The position numbers and the translations under genes were made by a program. Positions 7,641 to 14,814 of a stretch of 64,000 nucleotides of DNA are shown here, piece by piece (the stretch's first letter is position 1; each line of letters begins with the position of its first letter). A model generated the notes under the pieces. The model saw nothing but the letters and a program-made list of their open reading frames with translations. It was not told the DNA's origin and did not search any database. This DNA comes from Bacteroidetes bacterium 43-93 (lineage in GTDB: Bacteria; Bacteroidota; Bacteroidia; Chitinophagales; Chitinophagaceae). The stretch is from assembly GCA_001897855.1 (NCBI GenBank), contig MKUO01000001.1:124001-188000 (forward strand). Direction: 5' to 3'.

Positions 7641-8030
7641 TTATATGGAATAATTGTTTTGATAATACCTGATTTTTGATAGAAATGCTGCTGCCATCCT
7701 ATGAGCCTGCTGCTTGGCGAGGTCTGCATTAGTGCCTGAGAAATGCTCATCTACAGTTTGGCGCCATAGTTTTTGCCATTTATCAAAGTGTTTCTGCTCC
7801 AGCGGCAGTTGCGCGTGTGGTGGAAATGGGCTTCCATAATACGTGTGTTCATCAAGTAATACAGTTTGCCAAAATCTGCACATCTTTTCCAGGTGATCGT
7901 CCCAGCGATCTTGGATAACCCTGTTAAATATTGGGCCTAACATCGCTTCGATCCTTATTTTTTCATAAAAGGTATGGACCAGTAATTCTACATCTGTAAA
8001 GGTGGATATGTCTTTTCTTTCCATCATCAT
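7641..8030 (-). CDS. Group III truncated haemoglobin
   Basis: A 129-residue globin of the truncated group III (TrHb3/Ctb-like) class. The helix-B/C segment FYEKIRIEAMLGPIFNRVI leads into the E-helix HLEKMCRFWQTVLL, and the proximal haem ligand is H81 in KHFDKW, with a C-terminal helix AHRMAAAFLSKIRYY. Starts at 8030, 8027 or 8024 (three adjacent Met codons) are equally possible. TrHb3 proteins bind O2 and NO tightly. It begins 7 bp after the small membrane-anchored protein and is followed by ric, so it probably buffers NO or O2 near the cbb3 oxidase. That role is inferred from gene order. Confidence 0.9.
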   Translation of the reverse strand: MMMERKDISTFTDVELLVHTFYEKIRIEAMLGPIFNRVIQDRWDDHLEKMCRFWQTVLLDEHTYYGSPFPPHAQLPLEQKHFDKWQKLWRQTVDEHFSGTNADLAKQQAHRMAAAFLSKIRYYQNNYSI

Positions 8031-8037
8031 CCGGGCA

Positions 8038-8445
8038 TTATTGGGTTATGGAAAAATAGCGGAACAAATAAAACAGTGCCCAGCCTGCAAAGCCGATGAT
8101 GAGCGTCCACACCCACCAGGGAATGCTTTGTGGTGTTTCACTACCTACAATCAGGAAGGACTTTTGATCACCTTTACCGTATGCATTGATCATTAAGGGA
8201 AGAACTCCATCTACTACAGCATGTTCTTTTATGCCCTCGATGGCTATGGCCGGGCCATTGCGTACAACGAAAGGAATCTTCCGAATGCCCTCTTTGCCTG
8301 TTGGGTCTTTGCTGACTATTTTCAACACATGATCGCCATCAACCAGCTTGCGTGTATCCAGCTCAAAGCTTACCGGTGATTGCAGCTCGGCTATTGGTTT
8401 GATATCGTCGTCTAAGAAAATGAATATGGTGCTTTTATCGCTCAT
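8038..8445 (-). CDS. Conserved tail-anchored protein of the cbb3 operon (Ig-like domain)
   Basis: A 135-residue protein with no signal peptide. Residues 1-90 read as a beta-rich domain (FIFLDDDIKPIAELQSPVSF, LDTRKLVDGDHVLKIVSKDP, FVVRNGPAIAIEGI) like an immunoglobulin-fold module, and residues about 109-130 form one membrane helix (WWVWTLIIGFAGWALFYLF). There is no CxxCH, so it is not a cytochrome, although similar proteins near Bacteroidota cbb3 genes often carry that name. It lies 1 bp after the 86-residue gene and 7 bp before the haemoglobin. A part in oxidase assembly or electron transfer is plausible, but no function is established. Confidence 0.65.
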   Translation of the reverse strand: MSDKSTIFIFLDDDIKPIAELQSPVSFELDTRKLVDGDHVLKIVSKDPTGKEGIRKIPFVVRNGPAIAIEGIKEHAVVDGVLPLMINAYGKGDQKSFLIVGSETPQSIPWWVWTLIIGFAGWALFYLFRYFSITQ

Positions 8446-8446
8446 C

Positions 8447-8707
8447 TTATTCGTTGTTTAAAATGAATCGTTTAATATGACGGTCAGATTTTTCCCCGGG
8501 GCGTATCAGCCATTTTATAGAGAAGAATAGAGTGTATAGAACTATAGCTATGGCTACGCAAACGATCATATAATCCCACCTGCTTTCAGGGCCGGATCCA
8601 TGCGTTATGCCTCTTAGAATCTTAGGCTTGTTGCGTTCGCAAACAGGACAGGCCAATGCCCAAACAGCGTTTAATAGAAACGGAATAGTTAACAGTGTCT
8701 TTCTCAT
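8447..8707 (-). CDS. Small exported/membrane protein with CxxC, cbb3 operon
   Basis: An 86-residue protein. An N-terminal signal (LLTIPFLLNAVWALA) is followed by ACPVCERNKPKILRGITHGS, with a CPVC pair at the expected cleavage site, then a membrane helix (DYMIVCVAIAIVLYTLFFSIKWL) and a basic tail. The ATG overlaps the stop of the upstream cytochrome gene by one base (TAATG). The CxxC just outside the membrane could bind copper or take part in thiol exchange for cytochrome maturation. The pattern is familiar beside Bacteroidota cbb3 oxidases, but I know of no assigned function. Confidence 0.65.
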   Translation of the reverse strand: MRKTLLTIPFLLNAVWALACPVCERNKPKILRGITHGSGPESRWDYMIVCVAIAIVLYTLFFSIKWLIRPGEKSDRHIKRFILNNE

Positions 8708-9708
8708 TATTTGGCTGCTTTAAGTTTTACAAAGTCCAATATCTTCTTTACCTCATCCGGTGTTACTTTTTTGCCGTTGTTGCCCCAACTGCTGCGCTCG
8801 TAGTTGATGAGTGCTGCCAGTTCATGTTCTGTAAACTGCGCATTCGTTCCAACAGGTGGCATTACACCAAATTCTTCCCTAGCGTCATATCCGTTCATAA
8901 TAATGTCCACATATTTTTCAAGATCATCTCCCAATACTATCGGGCTACCCTTCAGGGGAGGGAATGCACCAGGCAGTCCTTCGCCGTTTGCCTGATGACA
9001 GCTCTGACAGTTGGCTGTAAAAATTGTCTGTCCATCAGGTTCCGCGCCATTTGCAACAGCTACTTTTTTCTCTTCCTTCTTATACAAAAAAGCCGGTGTT
9101 TCTGTTCCGTCAGGTAGTTTGGTTTGTTTTAGCGACTGCAGGTATGCGATAAGGTATAGGGCATCGCGGGTGGCTACGACCTTACCATCCTGTCCATTAA
9201 GATATTGCGCCGGTATATTAACAACGACATCAGACTTGGAAGGTTCTTTTTTGATAGTGAACAGCCAGGGGTATGCAGGCATGATAGATTCCTTCACCAC
9301 TATGCGTGGATTGTATAAGTGTACCAGGTTCCAGTCCTTACTCGGTTGGCGGTTGCCAACATCAGTTAAGTCTGGCCCGGTGCGTTCTGTGCCCATAAGT
9401 GTCGCGGTATTACGCCACAGGTCTGTTCTGTGAATATCTGCATAGTCTGCCGCAAGGCTGGGGCGGGCGCCCCATATTTTATCCATATCTACATTTCTCA
9501 CCTGTTGTGTATGGCAGGCGACGCAACCATTGGCAATGAATATGGCCTTACCCTTTGCCGCATCAGCACTTAAGGGTTCTGCATTAGGCAGTGGCTGGTT
9601 ATTGTTTTGATTTCTGATTGCCGGCATAATGGCCACGAACGTGGTAAGCGCTACAAAGAGCAATGCGGCAGTACCAAATAGCTTTTTATGATTATCGAAG
9701 AATTCCAT
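8707..9708 (-). CDS. ccoO: cbb3 oxidase CcoO-type subunit fused to a second cytochrome c domain
   Basis: A 333-residue membrane-anchored cytochrome. Residues 9-30 form a membrane helix. Residues about 48-200 are CcoO-like, with haem site CVACH (62-66) continuing TQQVRNVDMDKIWG, then MGTERTGPDLTDVGNRQPSK and SIMPAYPWLF, the strongest CcoO signature. Residues about 225-333 are a class I cytochrome c with CQSCH (234-238) and a methionine in VMPPVG as likely sixth ligand. This is a CcoO-CcoP-like fusion with two haems, against three in separate CcoO plus di-haem CcoP. It would carry electrons to CcoN, encoded 18 bp upstream. Confidence 0.92.
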   Translation of the reverse strand: MEFFDNHKKLFGTAALLFVALTTFVAIMPAIRNQNNNQPLPNAEPLSADAAKGKAIFIANGCVACHTQQVRNVDMDKIWGARPSLAADYADIHRTDLWRNTATLMGTERTGPDLTDVGNRQPSKDWNLVHLYNPRIVVKESIMPAYPWLFTIKKEPSKSDVVVNIPAQYLNGQDGKVVATRDALYLIAYLQSLKQTKLPDGTETPAFLYKKEEKKVAVANGAEPDGQTIFTANCQSCHQANGEGLPGAFPPLKGSPIVLGDDLEKYVDIIMNGYDAREEFGVMPPVGTNAQFTEHELAALINYERSSWGNNGKKVTPDEVKKILDFVKLKAAK

Positions 9709-9726
9709 GTTGTTTAAGAATGATAA

Positions 9727-11877
9727 TTATGCAATTGTATGAGCTGAACTATTAGGATCACTAAGCTTTTGAATAGCTGTTTCGCGCACATCTATTACAT
9801 GCCTTACAGCCAGCATCTTGTACATATTGTAGGCGAAGAACAGGTGAGATAGCCACATCAGGCTGCCGCCTATTGCGCGCCACAGCCAGTATGGCGCCAT
9901 TAGTATTACTCCGTCGATGAATGGTTTGCCTTCCATCCACAACAGTCCTTTTAAAGTACTGCCATACATTAAAGGGATGGTATAAAACATCAAACCTACC
10001 AATGCCAGCCAGAAGTGTGCTCCTATGGTGATTTGCGGAGCCTCTTTACCAGTGAGCCGTGGGATAACCGCATAGATACACGCCCACAGGAAGAAGGATA
10101 TAATACCATACATAGTTAGGTGAGAGTGTGCTACCGTGAAATCTGTAAAGTGCCAGATGAGATTGGTACTTCGGAATGCTTCGGCTGTCCCCTGCATAGA
10201 ACCCGTGAAATAGAAGATGATGCCTACCAGGAAGAATGGTAGCGTATAGCTGTCTTTAATCTTATACCAGGCACCTTTAAACGTCATGATAAAGTTAGTG
10301 GTACCCGCAATCACCGGTATTGCCATACCGCCACTGCCCACAATGGCCACTGTCTGCAACCACCACGGTATGGAACTGAACACAAAATGGTGCGTACCTA
10401 TTAGTGTGTAGAAAAGTATCTGTGTCCAGAACGCGAGGATGCCAAGGCTGTAAGAATAGATAGGTTTATTGAGTTGCTGTGGCAGAAAATAATACACAAT
10501 GCCTAGCGTAAATAGCATAAACCACATGCCCACACCCTGGTGCATATAATATCCCTGTACAATAGTTTCGCCAAGCCCGTTTTGCCAATAAGGTATATAT
10601 GCTACCAGTGTGATCACGATTGTGAAGATGATTGCCGCAACTATATACCAGTTAGAGATATAGATCTCTTTTGTGGTACGCCTGGCAATCGTTTGAAGGA
10701 AATTGATGAGTGTAAGGATAATGCCCAGTGCAAACAGGAGTGTAACGGGCCATATATATTCCCTGTATTCACCTCCGCCGTTATTAATACCGGCCATCAG
10801 GCAAAGGGTACCCAATATTACTGCAGCATTGATCAGCCACAGGGCATACCAGCCAAATTTCATATTGGCGAGACGTGTATTGCTGACACGGGGAACAACA
10901 TAATAACCCAAGCCTAACATACCTAGTGAAGCCCATCCCCAGAATACTGCGTTGGTATGTACCGGACGCAGCCTCCCAAAGCTTAACCAGCTTACATGGT
11001 CTGCATCGGGAGCTACAAATTTTATTCCTACATATTCCCCGATAGTAGTACCAAATAATAACCAGAATGTGGCACAGCCCAGGTACCATAAGATCATGCG
11101 TGATAGTTCGGGATCGATGTTGGGGCGGGGTAATGCTTTCTTTTTAATAGCTACGATAGGAAGGCCGGTTTGTTCATTTATCTGTAACAATCCCTTTTCG
11201 TCTTCAGCAGGCTGGTCACCGGTGAGCTCTTTGTTGTTTAAGCGATAGTCCAATGCTTTTTTTCGCTTTTTTAACTCCGTATCTATTTCTTCTAAGGGTA
11301 AAGAACGCAGGTAAGACGCCAGCTTTTCGGCATCTTTAAGGTTTTGCTGATTCTTTGATTGGTTAAGGGCGTTGGTCAATTTGACTATTAAGAATATAAT
11401 GGCAAAAAGTATGGGTATTAGCAAGAGAATAATCGTAATAAGGATCCCTGTTTCATTCCAGATGGAACCACTAGCCGGCTTTTCCGTTTCTTGTGCCCAA
11501 AGGGTTCCGCCTGAAAGCAGAAGCAGGAGAAACAGTATAAGCAAGGTTTTGGCCTTGCCTGTATTTCGTTTATAATTGATCAGCCTTGATATCTGTTTGC
11601 TGTTCAGGTTGCGGATGTGTGCGTTAAAGCTGTGTTGCTGTTCCTTGCCTGATTTTCGTTTATGACCATTTTTTATGTCTTCGGCTTTTTGTCTCAATAC
11701 CAAAACGCTAAAGAATGTCACCATCAAAAGCGCGAAGAGCAGCCATATCAGGCCGGATGCAGAGCTAAAAGAAAAGCCCGACGGGCCGGCAGCTTGCTGC
11801 GCTATGGAAGGAAATGCATCCAGCAGTGTGCATACCATAAGTAGCTGGAATCGTTTAATAAAACTACTTGACTTCAT
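9727..11877 (-). CDS. ccoN: cbb3-type cytochrome c oxidase catalytic subunit with long N-terminal extension
   Basis: A 716-residue protein. From about residue 258 it is a complete CcoN core of normal size: low-spin haem ligand H307 in LRPVHTNA, CuB ligand H446 in YYMHQGVGM, the cross-link tyrosine Y490 six residues before the H496-H497 pair (YTLIGTHH), and H584/H586 in TVAHSHLTMYG. It reduces O2 with high affinity at the inner membrane. Residues 1-257 are unusual: two similar blocks, each a signal-like hydrophobic segment (10-27 and 111-128, ending AQ), a membrane helix (42-61 and 143-167) and a charged stretch. A 26-bp sequence close to the rrf2 operator lies just before the start. Confidence 0.93.
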   Translation of the reverse strand: MKSSSFIKRFQLLMVCTLLDAFPSIAQQAAGPSGFSFSSASGLIWLLFALLMVTFFSVLVLRQKAEDIKNGHKRKSGKEQQHSFNAHIRNLNSKQISRLINYKRNTGKAKTLLILFLLLLLSGGTLWAQETEKPASGSIWNETGILITIILLLIPILFAIIFLIVKLTNALNQSKNQQNLKDAEKLASYLRSLPLEEIDTELKKRKKALDYRLNNKELTGDQPAEDEKGLLQINEQTGLPIVAIKKKALPRPNIDPELSRMILWYLGCATFWLLFGTTIGEYVGIKFVAPDADHVSWLSFGRLRPVHTNAVFWGWASLGMLGLGYYVVPRVSNTRLANMKFGWYALWLINAAVILGTLCLMAGINNGGGEYREYIWPVTLLFALGIILTLINFLQTIARRTTKEIYISNWYIVAAIIFTIVITLVAYIPYWQNGLGETIVQGYYMHQGVGMWFMLFTLGIVYYFLPQQLNKPIYSYSLGILAFWTQILFYTLIGTHHFVFSSIPWWLQTVAIVGSGGMAIPVIAGTTNFIMTFKGAWYKIKDSYTLPFFLVGIIFYFTGSMQGTAEAFRSTNLIWHFTDFTVAHSHLTMYGIISFFLWACIYAVIPRLTGKEAPQITIGAHFWLALVGLMFYTIPLMYGSTLKGLLWMEGKPFIDGVILMAPYWLWRAIGGSLMWLSHLFFAYNMYKMLAVRHVIDVRETAIQKLSDPNSSAHTIA

Positions 11878-11884
11878 TTTGTGG

Positions 11885-11910
11885 ATATTAATACCTTTTT
11901 ATCTTTTATT
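11885..11910 (-). promoter_or_regulatory. Putative Rrf2 operator in front of ccoN
   Basis: Read on the plus strand these 26 bases match the reverse complement of the palindrome at 12395-12420 at 20 of 26 positions. The last 15 bases, including the TCTTTTATT arm, are identical; the other arm is degenerate. It sits 7 bases before the ccoN start, where a bound regulator would block or modulate expression. Confidence 0.5.
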
Positions 11911-11925
11911 TAATGTTTAAAAAAA

Positions 11926-12357
11926 CTAACGTTTCAGGAACGTCAGATTTTTTTCCAGTTCGTCTGTAAACTCACCCAGCTTAGCCTTTTCAAGTACATT
12001 CTGAATGCTCTTTCTGACCTTCTTAAATTCGTGGTGTATGGGACAAGGATGTGTTTCAGAGCATTGTTTGAGGCCCAGGCCGCAGCCCGTAAAGAGTTTA
12101 TCTCCGTCTATTACTTTTACAATTTCCGCCAGTGTGCAGCTGAGATCTTCTTTTTCGAGATAAAAGCCGCCGGTTGGGCCTTTCATAGATTGTAATAAAC
12201 CTTTCCTGCTCAATTCCTGTAGTATCTTGGCAATAAAGTGCTCCGGTGAGTCAATTCCCTTCGCTATGTCTTTAATGCCCACCTTAGTGCCATCTTTCGA
12301 TTTCTGAGCGATAAATATCATAGCTCTAATGGCATATTCGCAGGTTTTTGAAAACAT
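11926..12357 (-). CDS. Rrf2-family [2Fe-2S] transcriptional regulator
   Basis: A 143-residue protein; the start at 12357 (MFSKTCEYAI) is chosen because it is the canonical family N-terminus, although the frame is open 33 bases further upstream. Residues 1-65 are the winged helix (IKDIAKGIDSPEHFIAKILQ, MKGPTGGFYL) and C92, C99 and C105 (C-x6-C-x5-C in GCGLGLKQCSETHPC) are the cluster ligands. Rrf2 proteins with these cysteines sense NO, iron-sulfur status or redox state (NsrR/IscR/RsrR types). The next genes encode a cbb3 oxidase, haemoglobin and Ric, so an NsrR-like or oxygen-responsive role is likely. A 26-bp palindrome upstream suggests autoregulation. Confidence 0.92.
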   Translation of the reverse strand: MFSKTCEYAIRAMIFIAQKSKDGTKVGIKDIAKGIDSPEHFIAKILQELSRKGLLQSMKGPTGGFYLEKEDLSCTLAEIVKVIDGDKLFTGCGLGLKQCSETHPCPIHHEFKKVRKSIQNVLEKAKLGEFTDELEKNLTFLKR

Positions 12358-12394
12358 GGATCGTTTTTGCAGTGCGAAAATAGAACACAATTTT

Positions 12395-12420
12395 AATAAA
12401 AGATAAAAAAGTCTTTTATT
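12395..12420 (-). promoter_or_regulatory. Palindromic operator upstream of rrf2
   Basis: Two perfect 9-bp arms, AATAAAAGA and TCTTTTATT, are separated by 8 bases, 37 bp before the rrf2 start. The size and symmetry fit a dimeric Rrf2 site. A close copy lies before ccoN. Binding is inferred. Confidence 0.6.
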
Positions 12421-12501
12421 TTTATCTATTACGGTATTGGGTTCATCTATTTTGTGGCTTAATGATAATTGAATGTATTTTGTTGGAACGCAGTAAAAAT
12501 A

Positions 12502-12523
12502 AAACCCGACTGTTGTCGGGTTT
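12502..12523 (-). terminator. Terminator downstream of tRNA-Ser
   Basis: A 9-bp stem (AAACCCGAC / GTCGGGTTT) with a 4-base loop lies 10 bp beyond the tRNA 3' end. On the minus strand it is followed by a T-rich run, so it should end the tRNA transcript. Confidence 0.75.
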
Positions 12524-12533
12524 ATTATTGATT

Positions 12534-12625
12534 TGGCGGAGAGACAGGGATTCGAACCCTGGATACCCTTTGACAGATATACACACTTTCCAGGCGTGCC
12601 TCTTCAACCACTCGAGCATCTCTCC
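12534..12625 (-). tRNA. tRNA-Ser (anticodon GGA)
   Basis: A 92-base class II tRNA with encoded CCA. The acceptor stem is GGAGAGA / TCTCTCC with discriminator G, the anticodon arm is CACGC-CTGGAAA-GTGTG giving anticodon GGA (reads UCC/UCU), there is a long variable arm, and the T-loop contains GGTTCGAATCC. The long variable arm and anticodon both identify serine. Confidence 0.97.
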
Positions 12626-12657
12626 GTATCGAGGGGCTGCAAATCTAAGCAATATCT

Positions 12658-13425
12658 TCAGTTACGGAAAACTTTTTGTGCGTTTTCATTTGTGATACGG
12701 GCCACCTCTGCCACAGGTAGCGCCAGGATATCTGATATTTTATCTGCAATAAGCGGTATATAGCTGCTTTCATTGCGTTTGCCGCGGTAAGGTACGGGTG
12801 CCAGGTAGGGGGCGTCCGTTTCCAGTACCAGGTTGCCGATGCCGATGTTCTGAATGATATCGGGCAGGCTGCTTTTTTTGAAGGTGACAACACCGCCAAT
12901 GCCCAGGTAAAATCCCAGGTCTATTATTTGTTTTGCTTCTTCCAACGTACCGCTAAAGCAGTGAAATATGCCGCGGAGGCTGCCTTTTTGTTTTTTAGAT
13001 ACAATGTTGATGCAGTCCTGTGTAGATTCTCTACTGTGTATGATAATGGGCAGATCGTATTGTAATGCCCAGTCTATCTGTTGCTCAAATGCCATTACCT
13101 GTTGCGGCACATGCGTAACATCCCAATAATAGTCGAGCCCAATTTCTCCGACTCCGTAGAATTTCTCTTGTTTTAACCAGTCCTCTACAATAGCCAGCTC
13201 CTGCACATAGTTATCCTTTACATAGCATGGATGCAGGCCCATCATAGGGTAGCAGTTATCGGGAAATTTCTTTGCCAAACGCATCATTTCAGCAGCAGTG
13301 CCACTGTCACAATTAGGCATATACATTTTACTAACACCTGCATCCAGAGACCTCTGCATTAGTATATCTTCTTCGGCTGTAAGCTGCTCGTCGTATAGAT
13401 GCGTATGCGTATCTGTAAACATCAT
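12658..13425 (-). CDS. tatD: TatD-family metal-dependent hydrolase
   Basis: A 255-residue TIM-barrel hydrolase of the TatD/YcfH family. The metal-binding motifs are intact: FTDTHTHLYDEQ at the N-terminus, GEIGLDYYWD, LPIIIHSRES, FHCFSGT and LVLETDAPYLAP near the C-terminus. Family members are 3'-5' DNA/RNA exonucleases and D-aminoacyl-tRNA deacylase-like enzymes in the cytoplasm. The length is normal. It lies 2 bp after the polysaccharide deacetylase gene on the minus strand, in a run that includes BatE and BatD, and just upstream of tRNA-Ser. The neighbours do not suggest a specific role. Confidence 0.93.
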   Translation of the reverse strand: MMFTDTHTHLYDEQLTAEEDILMQRSLDAGVSKMYMPNCDSGTAAEMMRLAKKFPDNCYPMMGLHPCYVKDNYVQELAIVEDWLKQEKFYGVGEIGLDYYWDVTHVPQQVMAFEQQIDWALQYDLPIIIHSRESTQDCINIVSKKQKGSLRGIFHCFSGTLEEAKQIIDLGFYLGIGGVVTFKKSSLPDIIQNIGIGNLVLETDAPYLAPVPYRGKRNESSYIPLIADKISDILALPVAEVARITNENAQKVFRN

Positions 13426-13427
13426 TA

Positions 13428-14057
13428 TTATTGAGGCAGGGCACGAACGGCCCAGTTTTTACCGGCACAGTATTCCAGCACTTTAGGTAAGGCATAGCTC
13501 ATTCTTGGCCATGCTTTATCGCTATCGTGAAAAACTACTATAGAACCGGGTTCTAAATTGTTTAAAACATTATCAAGGCAAGCCTCTGCAGTTAGTTCTG
13601 TATCAAAATCGCCACTAAGCACATCCCACATATATATATGAAGATCAGGATTGCTGCGAAAAAGGATATTGGCCTGGCTGCGTTTTATCCTGCCATAAGG
13701 CGGACGGAAAAGATTGCTTTTGATATGTGCTGCCGCCTTACGAACATTTTTATAATAGCCCGCCGTTTTGGTATGCCAGCCATTAACATGATTGTAGGTG
13801 TGGTTGCCGGTTGTATGGCCTTCATTCAATGTCCTTTTATATATATCCGGATGCTGAACCACGTTTTTGCCAATACAGAAAAAAGTTGCAGTTGCATGGT
13901 ACTTCTTTAGTTGGTCTAATACAAAAGGTGTGGCAGTAGGGTGGGGCCCATCATCAAAGGTCAGGTACACGGCAAGCTCATCGCCCGGCGGCATCTTCCA
14001 AATAAAATTCCCATAAAGCTTTCTGAGCCACCATGGCGTTTTGACAATATAAGCCAT
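13428..14057 (-). CDS. Polysaccharide deacetylase (NodB/CE4) family protein
   Basis: A 209-residue NodB-fold deacetylase. The start at 14057 is preferred because the frame's earlier ATG at 14114 would overlap batE and adds a cysteine-rich stretch not expected in the family. Motif 1 is YLTFDDGPHP (catalytic Asp plus metal Asp), motif 2 is GNHTYNHVN (metal His residues), motif 3 is LFRPPYGRI, motif 4 is WDVLSGDFD and motif 5 is IVVFHDSDK. All catalytic positions are present. It probably removes N-acetyl groups from peptidoglycan or an envelope glycan. No signal peptide is visible in the short form, though KTPWWLRKLYGNFIW may associate with the membrane. Confidence 0.9.
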   Translation of the reverse strand: MAYIVKTPWWLRKLYGNFIWKMPPGDELAVYLTFDDGPHPTATPFVLDQLKKYHATATFFCIGKNVVQHPDIYKRTLNEGHTTGNHTYNHVNGWHTKTAGYYKNVRKAAAHIKSNLFRPPYGRIKRSQANILFRSNPDLHIYMWDVLSGDFDTELTAEACLDNVLNNLEPGSIVVFHDSDKAWPRMSYALPKVLEYCAGKNWAVRALPQ

Positions 14058-14067
14058 GCTGCAAATA

Positions 14068-14814
14068 TCACACTTTTGACAGTACCAGCAATTGCATCCA
14101 GCCCGTACGGCCATCAGGGAGCGTCACTTCCGTCCAGGCGCCGTTTTGTTCGCCCAATGTTACCGTGGTTCCCTCTGGTATGTAAGCTTGTGCCTTTGCC
14201 TGTTGCGGATTGGCGTAAAACGGACTGTCATTTTCCATTATCACCCCTTTATAATGGCCGTTCTTATTCTGTGCGGATATAAAGCCGAGGATCATAAAAA
14301 CTACAAAAATTCCCCAGGCAATACCGGTAACCTGTGGTAATATGTTTAGGCTGATAATGCCTAGCTTTTTCAGAATGGCAATTCCAATCATCAGCAAAAA
14401 TGTAACCACGCTAAGTATAGCCCATGTGCCTGCAGTGGTAGCTGCTGTGATATTCTTCCACCATTTTACAAAAAATATATCGCCGGATGCAGCAATACGA
14501 TTGTTGATACGGCTTTGCGTGAGTGCCAGGTTATCTTCTATTGCTTTATTACCGGGATCTAACCTTAATGCTTTTTCATAATTGAGCACTGCATGGCCAA
14601 TATCATTCAGGCGATAATAAGTATTGCCCAAATTAAAGTAAACAGCGGCGTCGGATGGATTCATGGCTGCTATCTTCTCGTAAAGAGAACGGGCACTGTC
14701 ATATTCCTTCTGATCGTACAGCTTATTTGCCTGCTGCCACCAATCGGTATAAGAACCGGCGGCAAACAGCTGTGTACCAGTAAAGAGTAATATAAATGTC
14801 AGTAGCTGTTTCAT
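14068..14814 (-). CDS. batE: BatE-like TPR protein with SH3-type domain
   Basis: A 248-residue exported protein. A signal peptide (residues 1-18) is followed by two to three TPR motifs (residues about 25-110: ANKLYDQKEYDSARSLYEKI, AVYFNLGNTYYRLNDIGHAV), two membrane helices (about 127-150 and 160-182) and a C-terminal bacterial SH3-like domain (FYANPQQAKAQAYIPEGTTV, GWMQLLVL). This is the BatE architecture of Bacteroidota aerotolerance operons. It overlaps batD by 4 bp, so the two are co-translated. MoxR, BatA, BatB and BatC, the usual upstream partners, are absent from this locus. Confidence 0.85.
   Translation of the reverse strand: MKQLLTFILLFTGTQLFAAGSYTDWWQQANKLYDQKEYDSARSLYEKIAAMNPSDAAVYFNLGNTYYRLNDIGHAVLNYEKALRLDPGNKAIEDNLALTQSRINNRIAASGDIFFVKWWKNITAATTAGTWAILSVVTFLLMIGIAILKKLGIISLNILPQVTGIAWGIFVVFMILGFISAQNKNGHYKGVIMENDSPFYANPQQAKAQAYIPEGTTVTLGEQNGAWTEVTLPDGRTGWMQLLVLSKV

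Noticed and set aside
12443-12763. Small frames over tRNA-Ser
   Set aside because: This stretch is a clear class II tRNA with its terminator; the frames are spurious.
14058-14114. Longer start of the polysaccharide deacetylase with a cysteine cluster
   Set aside because: It overlaps batE and is read in antisense-like composition; the ATG at 14057 suits the family better.
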